64,000 bases of DNA from an uncultured Robinsoniella sp. (GCA_900540475.1 UQGG01000008.1:1-64000); one strand, 5' to 3'. Positions 8,092-17,822 are shown, counted from the stretch's first letter. Notes: generated by a model not told the origin, from the sequence alone. Made by a program: numbers and translations.

Positions 8092-10458
8092 TTAGTGATT
8101 CGTATCTACATACTTTTTAATATTAGATGCATTTACATATTTCTTAGCTTTATCACCTTCTACCACAACCAGCGTAGGTGCCTGCATAACTCCGAATTTC
8201 TGTACCAGTTCCTGATTCTCTTCCGCATCGATCACGACGTAATGCTCACTTCCCAGCATTTCCTTTGCGATCTTACAGTTCGGACAGGTCTTAGTTGTAA
8301 ACAGATATTTGATTCCTTTGCCCGGTTCAACTTTTACATCGTCTTTCGATATGGTAACAATGCTGCTGTGAACCTTATGCAGACAGGATTGGTCTACATC
8401 GTATAACTGGCGGTTTTTGTATTCCTGGGTCTTTCCGTCATTCCAGTTCTGAACCGGACGGTAATACCCTGTGATACGGCTGTATACTTCTGCTGTCTCT
8501 CCGCACTCCGGACAAACAAAGTGTTCCCCTGCGATATATCCATGATTCTTACATACGGAATAAGTCGGTGAAAGCGTATAATAAGGAAGCTTATAATTTT
8601 CTGCGATCTTGCGTACCAATGCAGCTGCTGCTTTCCAGTCCGGCAGTTTCTCGCCCAGGAATGCATGGAATACTGTTCCTGATGTATATAAGGTCTGAAG
8701 TTCATCCTGGATGTCTAACGCTTCAAAGATATCAGCTGTATAATCTACCGGCAGATGGGAGCTGTTGGTGTAGTACGGAGTATCTCCGTCTTTGCCTGCC
8801 GTTTTTATATCCGGCCAGCGCTTTCTGTCATGCTTTGCAAGGCGGTATGTTGTAGATTCAGCCGGAGTAGCCTCCAGGTTATATAAATCGCCATATTCCT
8901 CCTGATAAATGATCAGACGGTTTCTCATATAGTTTAGCACATCTTTTGTAAACTGCTGTGTCTTATCATCAGACAGATCACTGCCAAGCCATCTTGCATT
9001 TAAACCGACTTCATTCATTCCGATTAATCCGATGGTTGAGAAATGATTGCTGAAATCGCCCAAATAACGTTTTGTATATGGGTACAGGCCTTCGTCCAGA
9101 AGCTTCGTTATGACATCCCGCTTAATCTTTAAGGAGCGTGCGGAAATATCCATCATACGGTCCAAACGTTTATAAAAGTCTTCTTTGTTGCTTGCCAGAT
9201 AAGCAATACGAGGCATGTTAATCGTAACTACCCCTACGCTGCCTGTACTTTCTCCCGAGCCGAAGAATCCGCCGGTCTTTTTGCGCAGCTCCCGAAGATC
9301 CAGACGCAGGCGGCAGCACATACTTCTAACGTCACTTGGTTCCATGTCGCTGTTAATGTAATTTGAAAAATAAGGTGTTCCATATTTGGATGTCATCTCA
9401 AATAACAATTTATTGTTTTCGGTATCGGACCAGTCAAAATCATTGGTGATGGAGTATGTTGGAATCGGATACTGGAATCCCCTTCCGTTTGCATCTCCTT
9501 CAATCATAGTCTCAATAAATGCCTTATTGATCATATCCATCTCTTTTTTACAGTCTTTATAGCAGAAATCCATTTCTTTTCCGCCAACAATTGCCGGAAG
9601 CTCCGCCAGATCCCCGGGTACGGTCCAGTCTAGCGTAATATTGGAAAATGGTGCCTGGGTTCCCCATCTGCTGGGCGTATTTACACCGTAGATGAAGGAC
9701 TCGATACATTTTTTCACTTCCCGGTAATTCAGGTTATCTACCTTTGCAAATGGCGCCAGATAGGTATCAAATGAGGAAAATGCCTGTGCTCCTGCCCACT
9801 CGTTCTGCATGATCCCAAGGAAATTCACCATCTGGTTACAGAGTACGGATAAATGCTTTGCCGGTGCCGAAGTAATTTTGCCCTTGATTCCTCCCAGGCC
9901 TTCCTGTATCAGCTGTTTTAAGGACCAGCCTGCACAATATCCGGTCAGCATTGACAAGTCATGAATGTGGACATCTGCATTTCTATGTGCATCCGCTATT
10001 TCTTCATCATAGATCTCAGACAGCCAGTAATTTGCCGTAACGGCACCTGAGTTGCTCAGGATCAGGCCTCCGACGGAATATGTAACTGTAGAATTCTCTT
10101 TTACACGCCAATCCTCTACTTTTACGTAGCTGTTCACAATTTCCTTGTAATCCAGGATCGTAGATTTCATATTGCGGATTTTTTCCCGCTGTTTGCGGTA
10201 TAAGATATAAGCCTTCGCCACATCTCCGTAGCCAGCCTGGACAAGCACGTTTTCCACGCTGTCCTGAATGCTTTCCACATCGATGACCCCTTCTTTAATC
10301 TTCCCCTGAAAATCAGCTGTCACACGAAGACCCAGAAGATTTGTCATATCCTCATTAAATTCCTTTTGTGAAGCTTCAAATGCCTTTGTGATGGCATCGC
10401 TTATCTTCCCTAAATTAAAATCTGCTACTTCCCCGTCACGCTTTACTACTCTAAACAT
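8092..10458 (-). CDS. nrdD: Anaerobic (class III) ribonucleoside-triphosphate reductase with C-terminal thioredoxin-like domain
   Basis: Glycyl-radical enzyme that makes dNTPs without oxygen. I place the start at the ATG at 10458 (MFRVVKRDGEV), 7 bases after AAGGAG; an ORF start 36 bases further up has no ribosome binding site. The resulting 788-residue protein has an N-terminal ATP-cone, the catalytic barrel, a zinc-site CPEC segment, and the glycyl-radical loop RITGYYRP (Gly664). After this comes an extra thioredoxin/glutaredoxin-like domain of about 75 residues with the redox pair CPNC (Cys725, Cys728), most likely the built-in reductant, as in the thioredoxin-dependent NrdD subclass rather than the formate-dependent one. 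The activase gene nrdG is not next to it. Predicted NrdR boxes upstream indicate NrdR/dATP control. Confidence 0.95.
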   Translation of the reverse strand: MFRVVKRDGEVADFNLGKISDAITKAFEASQKEFNEDMTNLLGLRVTADFQGKIKEGVIDVESIQDSVENVLVQAGYGDVAKAYILYRKQREKIRNMKSTILDYKEIVNSYVKVEDWRVKENSTVTYSVGGLILSNSGAVTANYWLSEIYDEEIADAHRNADVHIHDLSMLTGYCAGWSLKQLIQEGLGGIKGKITSAPAKHLSVLCNQMVNFLGIMQNEWAGAQAFSSFDTYLAPFAKVDNLNYREVKKCIESFIYGVNTPSRWGTQAPFSNITLDWTVPGDLAELPAIVGGKEMDFCYKDCKKEMDMINKAFIETMIEGDANGRGFQYPIPTYSITNDFDWSDTENNKLLFEMTSKYGTPYFSNYINSDMEPSDVRSMCCRLRLDLRELRKKTGGFFGSGESTGSVGVVTINMPRIAYLASNKEDFYKRLDRMMDISARSLKIKRDVITKLLDEGLYPYTKRYLGDFSNHFSTIGLIGMNEVGLNARWLGSDLSDDKTQQFTKDVLNYMRNRLIIYQEEYGDLYNLEATPAESTTYRLAKHDRKRWPDIKTAGKDGDTPYYTNSSHLPVDYTADIFEALDIQDELQTLYTSGTVFHAFLGEKLPDWKAAAALVRKIAENYKLPYYTLSPTYSVCKNHGYIAGEHFVCPECGETAEVYSRITGYYRPVQNWNDGKTQEYKNRQLYDVDQSCLHKVHSSIVTISKDDVKVEPGKGIKYLFTTKTCPNCKIAKEMLGSEHYVVIDAEENQELVQKFGVMQAPTLVVVEGDKAKKYVNASNIKKYVDTNH

Positions 10459-10573
10459 ACCCATGCTCCTTCCAATTCTCATACATAAGCTCATCTATTG
10501 TTCTAACTGGAAATGACATATTTTCAGTCAAAAAAAGCTCCATTCGTCCTCCCGTTTAAGAGCGACTGCAATT

Positions 10574-10602
10574 ATTGTAGCAAATAAATTATTTACCGTC
10601 AA
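10574..10602 (-). promoter_or_regulatory. Predicted sigma-A promoter of nrdD
   Basis: Minus strand TTGACG (10597-10602), 17-base spacer, TACAAT (10574-10579). It would give a leader of about 110 bases ahead of the start at 10458. Confidence 0.65.
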
Positions 10603-10611
10603 GCCAAAAAA

Positions 10612-10659
10612 GTACCATATCTATGTATTATTTTTGGCACATAACACTAGATATAGTAC
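10612..10659 (-). promoter_or_regulatory. Predicted pair of NrdR boxes upstream of nrdD
   Basis: ACACTAGATATAGTAC (10644-10659) matches about 13 of 16 positions of the NrdR box pattern (acaCwAtATaTwGtgt). A second site at 10612-10627, on the opposite strand, shares 11 of 16 bases with it. The two start 32 bp apart (16-bp boxes, 16-bp linker), the three-turn spacing usual for NrdR pairs. They lie just upstream of the nrdD -35 box. Confidence 0.55.
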
Positions 10660-10692
10660 TTTCTCTTTATTTTACAGTATTTAGCCTGTCCC

Positions 10693-11943
10693 TCAGTCCG
10701 TCACGTTTCCATAAATTTCCATGGGCACATATGCCTTCACATATATACCCTCTGCACGATAATCTTCTTCCAGAAGCTGGCCGTATTTCCGTATTAACTG
10801 GATCAAACCCGCATCAGCATAGGGATAGACCCGCTCGATCAAAATATTTTTTTCCTGGAGAATCTGTTCCAGGATATTTTTCAGCTCATCCAGACCTTCT
10901 CCTGTTTTGGCAGAAATGCACAAAGTTTTATCTGCCTTAAAATCACGCAGGGTTTCTTTTTCCGTAACCTTATCCTGTTTATTAAAAAGTGTCACCACAG
11001 TTTTATCTGTGACACCAAGATTCGCCAGTGTTTCATAAACAACATACATCTGCTTTTCCATCTGTGGATTTGATGCATCTACCACATGAAGGATAATATC
11101 GGCATATTTTGCCTCCTCCAGTGTACTGCGAAACGCCTCGATCAGATGATGGGGCAGCTTACGTATGAATCCTACCGTATCCGTCAGCAGAATCTCCTGG
11201 CCTCCATTTAGTGCCAGCATCCTGGTGGTGGGATCAAGAGTTGCAAACAGCTTGTCCTCTTCCAGTACCTGTGCATCTGTAAGATGATTTAAGAGGGTTG
11301 ATTTCCCTGCATTGGTGTATCCCACAATCGCCGCTACCAAAGTCTGGTTCTTGCTCCGCTTCATGCGCACCACTTCACGATGCCGCTTCACATCCGCAAG
11401 CTCACGGCCCAGCTGGGCGATTCTGTCTTTGATCAGACGCCGGTCCATCTCCAGCTTCTTTTCACCGGGTCCTCTGGTACCAATACCGCCGCCAAGACGG
11501 GACAGGGAGCTTCTAAGCCCCACCAGGCGCGCCAGACGGTACTTTAACTGTGCCAGCTCCACCTGGATCTTTCCTTCGCTTGTAGATGCCCTTGCAGCGA
11601 AGATATCCAGAATGATCAGGGTCCTGTCCATCACCTTTATATCCAGTTCCTGCTCCAGATTCCGAAGCTGCGCCGGTGACAGTTCATCGTCGCAGATCAC
11701 TCCGGTTGCCGAAAGCTCATATGCCATCTCACGCAGTTCCTGGATTTTACCTTTCCCGATATAGGTTCCCGGATGAACCTCTTCCCTGTTCTGGATGATT
11801 CGCCCCACCGTTACGGCTCCTGCCGTGGAAACCAGGTCTTTTAATTCATCCAGGGATTCCTGTGTATCGTCACTATCGGATGTGCTGACGCCTACCAGAA
11901 TTACTTTTTCTTCTAATTCTTCCATTTCATATAAATCTGTCAT
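10693..11943 (-). CDS. hflX: Ribosome-associated GTPase HflX
   Basis: GTPase that binds the 50S subunit and rescues or splits stalled and hibernating ribosomes under stress. The 416-residue protein has the HflX N-terminal domain and the family linker GGGIGTRGPGEKKLE (residues 151-165), a coiled region, and the G domain: G1 GYTNAGKST (208-216), G3 DTVGF (255-259) and an NKQD G4 motif. It starts 11 bases after the TPR lipoprotein stop, behind AGGAGAG, so the two probably form one operon. No clear terminator follows before the nrdD upstream region, whose regulatory sites it nearly abuts. Confidence 0.95.
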   Translation of the reverse strand: MTDLYEMEELEEKVILVGVSTSDSDDTQESLDELKDLVSTAGAVTVGRIIQNREEVHPGTYIGKGKIQELREMAYELSATGVICDDELSPAQLRNLEQELDIKVMDRTLIILDIFAARASTSEGKIQVELAQLKYRLARLVGLRSSLSRLGGGIGTRGPGEKKLEMDRRLIKDRIAQLGRELADVKRHREVVRMKRSKNQTLVAAIVGYTNAGKSTLLNHLTDAQVLEEDKLFATLDPTTRMLALNGGQEILLTDTVGFIRKLPHHLIEAFRSTLEEAKYADIILHVVDASNPQMEKQMYVVYETLANLGVTDKTVVTLFNKQDKVTEKETLRDFKADKTLCISAKTGEGLDELKNILEQILQEKNILIERVYPYADAGLIQLIRKYGQLLEEDYRAEGIYVKAYVPMEIYGNVTD

Positions 11944-11954
11944 TTTCTCTCCTG

Positions 11955-12998
11955 TTAACGTGTGGACAGGAAGTCATATTCTTTCTTGCCTGCCGCATCA
12001 TTTGGGTATTTTGCAATATAAGCTTCCGCCTTTTCCTTTGCAGTCTGGAAATCTTTCTTCCGCTCATATGCCACAATCTCATTATAGAACAGATCCTGCT
12101 TCCCGGTCTCTCCATTCAGTGCCAGACCCTTTTGTATCGTTGCAATGGCTGCATCCGGGGCATTGTCTGCCAGATCACACAGTGCTATTCCGTTATATGC
12201 CTCTGGTGCTTCTCCGAAGTCATTTAGATACTGCTGATAAATATTTCTGGCAAGCTTGGAATCCTCCAGTTTCAGATATACTTTTCCAAGCAGCAGTGCA
12301 GATGCCTTGTCCTTATCCTCAACCGGCTTTATCAGCTCTTCTTTTGATTTTTCATAGTTCTCCAGATAATAGTATATGCGTCCCCGCTGATAATAATCCT
12401 CTGTTTTTTCTCCGCCGATGTTCAATGCCTTCTGCAGATATTCGTCTCCTTTTGCAGAAAGATTTTTTTCTTTATATGCTTCATAGATATTCCAGAACAG
12501 ATCATAATCTTCAGGGGACATGGCAGATGCTTTATCGAAGTCTGCTTTTGCTTTCGCTTCATCCTCTTTTTGCAGATAACAGGTTCCCCGCATATAGTAT
12601 GCATCCCCGTCTTCATCTGCAGATAAAATCTGACTGCAGGTCTCTATGGTACCATCATAATCTTCGGATTTTAACTGTGCGGATGCTTTATAAAGCCGGA
12701 TGTCTTTAATAGTCTTCACCATTTTCTCACCTGCATGATCAAGCGCCGAGTTAAATGCCGTTACTGCCTTATCATATTCACCAAGTCCAATATATGCCAT
12801 ACCTTCTCCGCGGTATGCCAGAACCACATCTTTTTCTTCTGCAATGGAACTTTCAAAGCTTTTCAACGCTGCATCATATTTCTGCTGTTCCATTGCCGCC
12901 ATCCCCAGATTAAGAGGACTGTCAGGATCGCTCTTAGGCTGACATCCACTTAGTGTACATGCGGCTAGAATCACTAACAGTAGTTTTTTATATCTCAT
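11955..12998 (-). CDS. Tetratricopeptide-repeat lipoprotein
   Basis: A 347-residue exported lipoprotein: signal MRYKKLLLVILAACTLSGC with the lipobox cysteine at residue 19. The mature part is made of about eight TPR-like helical repeats (for example residues 30-65 and 60-95, SPLNLGMAAMEQQKYDAALK and AYRGEGMAYIGLGEYDKA). TPR proteins act as protein-interaction scaffolds; no partner can be named. It stands first in a two-gene unit with hflX and has a GGAGG site before its ATG. Similar lipoprotein-hflX pairs may reflect only operon convenience. Confidence 0.85.
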   Translation of the reverse strand: MRYKKLLLVILAACTLSGCQPKSDPDSPLNLGMAAMEQQKYDAALKSFESSIAEEKDVVLAYRGEGMAYIGLGEYDKAVTAFNSALDHAGEKMVKTIKDIRLYKASAQLKSEDYDGTIETCSQILSADEDGDAYYMRGTCYLQKEDEAKAKADFDKASAMSPEDYDLFWNIYEAYKEKNLSAKGDEYLQKALNIGGEKTEDYYQRGRIYYYLENYEKSKEELIKPVEDKDKASALLLGKVYLKLEDSKLARNIYQQYLNDFGEAPEAYNGIALCDLADNAPDAAIATIQKGLALNGETGKQDLFYNEIVAYERKKDFQTAKEKAEAYIAKYPNDAAGKKEYDFLSTR

Positions 12999-13119
12999 GG
13001 TATTGCCTCCATTACAAAATATTCTAGTACATCATTGCGTAAATGCAGTACCAGTATATCAGATATCCCTCCAGAAATATAGTGGTTTTTTATTAATTCG
13101 GGTTTTTAAAAGTACCGCA

Positions 13120-13148
13120 AAAGGCCGATAATCCGCAAATTATCAGCC
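13120..13148 (-). terminator. Probable terminator of the importer/adaptor operon
   Basis: Hairpin arms 13123-13132 and 13139-13148 (GGCTGATAAT/ATTATCGGCC on the minus strand, one T-G pair) followed by TTTTGCGG. It lies 45 bases after the stop of the MacB-like gene. The gap 12999-13191 otherwise shows only the TPR gene upstream region. Confidence 0.5.
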
Positions 13149-13191
13149 CTGTTGTAAATTTCTGATGTATTTTGTAATTTATCTGATCTTA

Positions 13192-14208
13192 TCATGCCTC
13201 CCGTCTTTTACGAAAACTAATAAAATACAGAATGATGGACAGCATACTGAAGAATACGGAATGGAAAAATGCCAGTATCATATCAATCTGGGGCTGATGC
13301 TTTGCAGTTTGTATGAGAAAGAGAAACGCCTCCTCCTTCTTTTTCCACAGATTTGTCCAAAAGTCAAAATCAGACCATTTAGTGGGTATCATTTCTTTTG
13401 GGATTGTGATAAACCGTGAAATTCCCAGTATGGTTATAATCAATATTACGGCCACGGCGCCCCACCAGATATAGGAAGAGACCCCCTGGCCTTTTTCTTC
13501 TCTGGCATAGCGCAGCAGATTAATCATAATTCCAAATGCAAAAAATACCGGAAGCAGCAGTATCAATATTCTGGTAATGCCTTTTAAAAGATCCAGATCC
13601 ATGATTTTTCCTTCCAGGGAATGACGCATGAGGAATTCATTGACGGTGGTCTCCGTTTCACTTCCTTCCGGAATCCTTATGGTAATACTGTCCAGATTCT
13701 GATCTTCTCCGTCTGCCTGCATTACCACCAGCTGTCTTTCGTCGTCAACCCCTTTTAAGATGCCCCTAATAGTCAGTTTCCTGTCCATATACTCCAGTTG
13801 TTTTCCAACCACATCGGTACTGCCAAATAATTCGCCAGCAGTTTTTTCATCAATTAAACAACCCGTTTTATCATCCGGCGCAAGTGCTGCTGTCCCGTTA
13901 AAAAGAAGCTGGGGATTATTGCACACCAACACAGCGGTTGCCGAACTGCTTCGCTGATACTTTTTATTTGACAGCCTGGCATTTTCTTTTTCGCCCCAAA
14001 TCGTAAACAGCAGCGGGCTATCCTGCTTTTGTTCTGCTTTTTGTACTTCAGAAGCAGATTTTGCATCTAACCGGTTATCTGTCAGGACAGCCGTAGCTGT
14101 CCCCGGATTATCACTCATCATTTTACCGTTATAGAAAACTGACAAACCATAACATAAAATCATAAGAAGCGCGCCTGCTATTCTCGCCCAATACTTTTTT
14201 AACATCAT
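13192..14208 (-). CDS. MacB-like membrane protein with extracytoplasmic core domain (no ATPase)
   Basis: The 338-residue protein has an N-terminal membrane segment (residues about 8-27), an extracellular domain of about 170 residues including GKQLEYMDRKLTIRGILKG, which resembles the MacB periplasmic core, and three more membrane segments (about 208-228, 245-265, 305-332). This is the layout of MacB/FtsX-type permeases, although only weakly conserved. Its ATG overlaps the adaptor stop by four bases (ATGA), so the two are coupled. No nucleotide-binding protein is encoded nearby, odd for a MacAB-type pump; it may use an ATPase from elsewhere or be non-transporting. Confidence 0.6.
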   Translation of the reverse strand: MMLKKYWARIAGALLMILCYGLSVFYNGKMMSDNPGTATAVLTDNRLDAKSASEVQKAEQKQDSPLLFTIWGEKENARLSNKKYQRSSSATAVLVCNNPQLLFNGTAALAPDDKTGCLIDEKTAGELFGSTDVVGKQLEYMDRKLTIRGILKGVDDERQLVVMQADGEDQNLDSITIRIPEGSETETTVNEFLMRHSLEGKIMDLDLLKGITRILILLLPVFFAFGIMINLLRYAREEKGQGVSSYIWWGAVAVILIITILGISRFITIPKEMIPTKWSDFDFWTNLWKKKEEAFLFLIQTAKHQPQIDMILAFFHSVFFSMLSIILYFISFRKRREA

Positions 14209-16040
14209 TCCTCTGCCAGCCGCACACGGCTGCCTCCTGAAATATTCTTATCTGTTCCTGTAATAATTTTCTGGTCACTTGTAATTGTTCCATCTGAAAG
14301 AGCTGCATAGTTCTCATTCTGGTCTAATACTTTTACCACTACCTTCTGCGCCTTTAATTCATTTCCAAGGACAGATTCTGTTTCCTGGATTACATATACG
14401 AATTTTTCATTGCTATCCTCATGAAGAGCAGAAATTGGTACACAGGTGCGGTAGGTCTTGGACATTCTTGTTACCTCAAACTCTGCCGCAGTCCCGATCT
14501 CTAATGTATCTGCCGGTAATTTTACGGTAACGTCCAGCATTTCTTTGTTTTCTTCGTTTGCCTTTACGGATTCCACCTTCAGGCCTTCCACCGGATTTCC
14601 ATTATTACCGGGTTTTATTACAACCGGATCGTTTTTCGCGAGATATTTTTCCTGGTCAACCGGTACCTGTGCCACAAATTTGCTTCCATTGGTCGTATCT
14701 GCAAGCAGCATAGCTGTTCCATCCATGGTCTTATCTCCGGTTGTGACCGCTATTTTTGTTACAATTCCTTTAATCGGGGCTTTTACCTGGCCCCCTGCCG
14801 CCAGAAGTGCCTCCAGTTTCTGTAATTCCATCTGAAGTTTTTCTTTATCCAGTTTGCTGATTTTACCCGTACTGTCCGTTCCTTCCGGGGCATTTGCATC
14901 TTCTAATGCCCGCTGGGCTGTACGTATACCATCGTCTCTTGCATTTACCGCATCATCGTAAGCCTGCTGCTTTGCATTCACATCATCTATCAGCAGCTGT
15001 TCCTGCTCCTGTGATTCTTTTGACTGGTTTGACGCCTGATCCTGCTGATACTGCTGGATCGCCTGTTCGGCAGAAGCTTTTTCACTCTGCGCTTTTTCAA
15101 CTTTTTTATTTGCTTTCTCCAGTTCACTCTTATACTGGTTCCGGACTTCCTTCTCAACCTTAGCCAGGTCTTCCGTTTCCGGAGCCTTAGTCTGGGGCTG
15201 GGTCTCTGGCTGGGGCTGGGTTTGGGGCTGGGTCTCTGGCTGTGACACGGTCTGGGGTGCTGCTCCGTTCTCATCACTGGCTGGCTCAGCAGGGGTTTCT
15301 TTCTGCGCCTCTGTAAACGCTGCTGCCTGAGCCTGGGCTTTTGCAGCCTGCGCCTGAGCTTCCTGATTTTTCTTTTCCGCTGCGTCTAATGCCTTATTTA
15401 CTTCCCGCTCAATTTTCCGTTCCAGTTCCTTAAGTTCATCCTGTGCCTGCTGAAGCGCTTTTTCTTTTGCTTTCAGGGTTTTATTCAGTTCCGCATATAC
15501 CGCATCGTTCCCATCTGTGGGAATACCCTGCTGGTTCCGGTAATCCTGCAGCTTCTGCTGCGCTTTCTGCAAAGCATCCGCCGCTCTGGTTATTGCTTCG
15601 TTTCCCTTTCCCGCAGCCAGATTCACATCCTGCTCCGCCCTGTTTTTCGTACTTGATTTTTTCTGTTCCTCTGCACTTGACTTACTCTGGTTATCCCCTT
15701 CTGTAAGATCCATTTTTTCTATTTCCTGCTTTTTAAGAAGGATCTGTTCCTTCAGGTTGGCAATATCCAGATCAAACAGCAGATCCCCTGCTTCTACAGA
15801 CTGGCCTTCACTTACGTATATAGTCTGCACTTTCTGGTCTCCAATTGTGGATACCGCCTGTTCCCGGTTCTGCATTACTTTTCCGCTTCCGGTTACCGTA
15901 TGGTCAATTGTCATGTTCTGAGCTGTTTTTGTCTGCACGTTTGCCAGACTTGCACTGTCTGCTGCTCTGGATAATACTGTAAACAGCAGCATCAGCACTA
16001 AAAATGAAGCTAATATTTTAATTATTTTTTTCCTGTCCAT
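14205..16040 (-). CDS. HlyD/MacA-like periplasmic adaptor (membrane fusion) protein
   Basis: I choose the ATG at 16040 (MDRKKIIKIL), five bases after the upstream permease stop and preceded by AAAGGAG; a longer ORF to 16202 lies inside the permease gene. The 611-residue protein has an N-terminal signal anchor, a split biotinyl-lipoyl domain (halves near residues 50-85 and 415-440, the second with KAPIKGIVTKIAVTTGD), a very long alpha-helical coiled-coil hairpin between them, and a beta-barrel and membrane-proximal region. At the hairpin tip, about residues 247-285, sits a low-complexity PETQPQTQ-rich insert. The hairpin is long for a Gram-positive MacA-like protein. Being coupled to a MacB-like protein it suggests an efflux or export pair. 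Confidence 0.8.
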   Translation of the reverse strand: MDRKKIIKILASFLVLMLLFTVLSRAADSASLANVQTKTAQNMTIDHTVTGSGKVMQNREQAVSTIGDQKVQTIYVSEGQSVEAGDLLFDLDIANLKEQILLKKQEIEKMDLTEGDNQSKSSAEEQKKSSTKNRAEQDVNLAAGKGNEAITRAADALQKAQQKLQDYRNQQGIPTDGNDAVYAELNKTLKAKEKALQQAQDELKELERKIEREVNKALDAAEKKNQEAQAQAAKAQAQAAAFTEAQKETPAEPASDENGAAPQTVSQPETQPQTQPQPETQPQTKAPETEDLAKVEKEVRNQYKSELEKANKKVEKAQSEKASAEQAIQQYQQDQASNQSKESQEQEQLLIDDVNAKQQAYDDAVNARDDGIRTAQRALEDANAPEGTDSTGKISKLDKEKLQMELQKLEALLAAGGQVKAPIKGIVTKIAVTTGDKTMDGTAMLLADTTNGSKFVAQVPVDQEKYLAKNDPVVIKPGNNGNPVEGLKVESVKANEENKEMLDVTVKLPADTLEIGTAAEFEVTRMSKTYRTCVPISALHEDSNEKFVYVIQETESVLGNELKAQKVVVKVLDQNENYAALSDGTITSDQKIITGTDKNISGGSRVRLAEE

Positions 16041-16045
16041 GTCAC

Positions 16046-16885
16046 CTACTCCTTTACCGCCGCTGCTACGATTCCCTGTTCCAGATAATCCTGTCCTCCC
16101 ATGAAGACCAGGATTGCCGGGATTAATGTTATAATTGAAGTTGTAAACGCAATCCCCGCCTGTTCCAGCCCTATATTGGGCAGGAACAATGATAACGGCC
16201 ACAATGTCTTATCTTTTAAAAATGTAAGCGGCTGCTCTATCAGATTCCAGTATTCCAGGAACCCCAATACCATAGCCGATATAATTCCTGCCGATCCCAG
16301 TGGTATCCCCAGCCAGACAAAGATCTGTATATTTCCGGCTCCATCGATCTTCGCCGATTCGATTACCGCATCTGGTACACTCTCAAAAAAACGGTACATA
16401 ATGAATACCGGGAAAGTGGAGAAAACTGCCGGAAGTATAATCCCGAGGTGGGTATCTATCAGATGCAGTTTATCTAAAACCAGGTAATTTGAAAGCATCA
16501 ATACCTGGAATGGCATCATCATTAGCATAATATACAGCGTAAACAGCGCTTTCCTAAACGGGAATTTAAATTTGGCAAATCCCCATGCTGCCGGCACACC
16601 GATCAACAGCTGTCCCAGTAAGATACCTACTACCAGTTTTACGGAATTCCAGAACATCTTGAAAAATTCCGGTGAATCTATCAGCAGTTCCACATAAGAC
16701 CGCAGGGTAGGCGACATAGGTATCAAACGCCATTCCACATATCCGCTGGTACCGGCAAGCACCGGCTTTAGGTTTTCCTTTAGTTCCGAAGCACTCATAA
16801 ATGATCCGGTAAACAAAAAGAGAATGGGATAGCAGGCAACAAATGCCAACAGACATAAAAAAACGAAAACAATTTTTTTCTTCAT
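16046..16885 (-). CDS. Carbohydrate ABC transporter permease, MalG-like
   Basis: A 279-residue inner permease of the MalFG type with six hydrophobic segments and the EAA loop ESAKIDGAGNIQIFVWLGIPL near residue 185, the docking site for the ATPase. The ATG follows AAAGGAG. It lies six bases after the MalF-like gene and five bases before the adaptor gene, so it is part of one transcript. The C terminus (GGQDYLEQGIVAAAVKE) is typical of sugar permeases. The substrate is unknown. Confidence 0.9.
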   Translation of the reverse strand: MKKKIVFVFLCLLAFVACYPILFLFTGSFMSASELKENLKPVLAGTSGYVEWRLIPMSPTLRSYVELLIDSPEFFKMFWNSVKLVVGILLGQLLIGVPAAWGFAKFKFPFRKALFTLYIMLMMMPFQVLMLSNYLVLDKLHLIDTHLGIILPAVFSTFPVFIMYRFFESVPDAVIESAKIDGAGNIQIFVWLGIPLGSAGIISAMVLGFLEYWNLIEQPLTFLKDKTLWPLSLFLPNIGLEQAGIAFTTSIITLIPAILVFMGGQDYLEQGIVAAAVKE

Positions 16886-16891
16886 CCTTTT

Positions 16892-17776
16892 CTACTCCTT
16901 TGTATCCCATGCTTTTTGCAGTAACATAATTAATATAAATATAACCAGTGAATTTACAACAGCTGCCGCTGCCATCTTATCCAGTTCCAGATTCCGGAAC
17001 CAATTGCTCAGCAGATGCTGAATGAGATAGATGCTGGTATCCGGGTAATCCCCCGCTACCAGATACGCCTCCCGGAAGACCTTAAAGGAGTTCAGGAAGG
17101 ACAGTACTGCAATGGTAAAGAGCGACGGAAGGAGATTGGGTAATGTAATCTTCCAGAAACATTTCCATTCTCCTGCTCCATCTACTTTAGCAGCTTCATA
17201 TACACTCTCAGATATGCCCGAAAGTCCGGCTACCCATAGAACGATATCATATCCCAGGTTTTTCCACACATAACTGAATACCAGTATCCAGAATGCATAT
17301 CCTGTATTCATCCAGTCTACGGTTGTACCGCCAAACTTTTCTATAATACCATTTAACATTCCATGATTATCGAACAAGAGCCTCCATAACAGTACGATGG
17401 ATGCTACCGGAATTGCCATTGGAATCAGAAAACTGCTTTTTAACAGACTTCCAAACCTCTTCTGCCTATGTAAAAATACTGCGATCAGTAACGATAATAT
17501 AATGAGTATCGGAATACATATCGCCACAAATCTTACCGTATTGCCTGCTGCCTGCTTGAAGGCGGGATTGGTAAATATGGTTATATAATTATTCAATCCA
17601 ACCCATTTACCATTGATCGCCTCCGAAAATGACCTTCGTATTACATCCAGAAACGGAATTAATACAAATATACTAACGCCGATAAAACTGGGAAGGATAA
17701 AGAGCAAGCCCGACCATTCATATTTTGTTTTTTTTCTTATTTTACTTCTGTCTTTAATCTTCCTATTTATTTTCAT
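16892..17776 (-). CDS. Carbohydrate ABC transporter permease, MalF-like
   Basis: A 294-residue permease with a very basic N terminus, six membrane segments and the EAA loop YEAAKVDGAGEWKCFWKITLP around residue 200. It is the second transmembrane half of the importer with the MalG-like protein encoded six bases downstream. It follows the binding-protein gene by 46 bases, the usual order binding protein, MalF, MalG. No ATPase gene is in the operon, common for sugar importers that share an MsmK-type ATPase. Confidence 0.9.
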   Translation of the reverse strand: MKINRKIKDRSKIRKKTKYEWSGLLFILPSFIGVSIFVLIPFLDVIRRSFSEAINGKWVGLNNYITIFTNPAFKQAAGNTVRFVAICIPILIILSLLIAVFLHRQKRFGSLLKSSFLIPMAIPVASIVLLWRLLFDNHGMLNGIIEKFGGTTVDWMNTGYAFWILVFSYVWKNLGYDIVLWVAGLSGISESVYEAAKVDGAGEWKCFWKITLPNLLPSLFTIAVLSFLNSFKVFREAYLVAGDYPDTSIYLIQHLLSNWFRNLELDKMAAAAVVNSLVIFILIMLLQKAWDTKE

Positions 17777-17822
17777 ATGACGCCCCTGCCGGTATTTCCC
17801 TTCTATCGAACTATTTGACCTG

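Noticed and set aside
11795..12709. 304-residue plus-strand frame opposite hflX and the TPR gene
   Set aside because: Antisense shadow of two well supported genes, Ser/Leu/His-rich with no plausible start site.
16041..16202. 54-codon N-terminal extension of the adaptor
   Set aside because: It would lie entirely in the MalG-like gene in another frame; the ATG at 16040 has the signal anchor and AAAGGAG.
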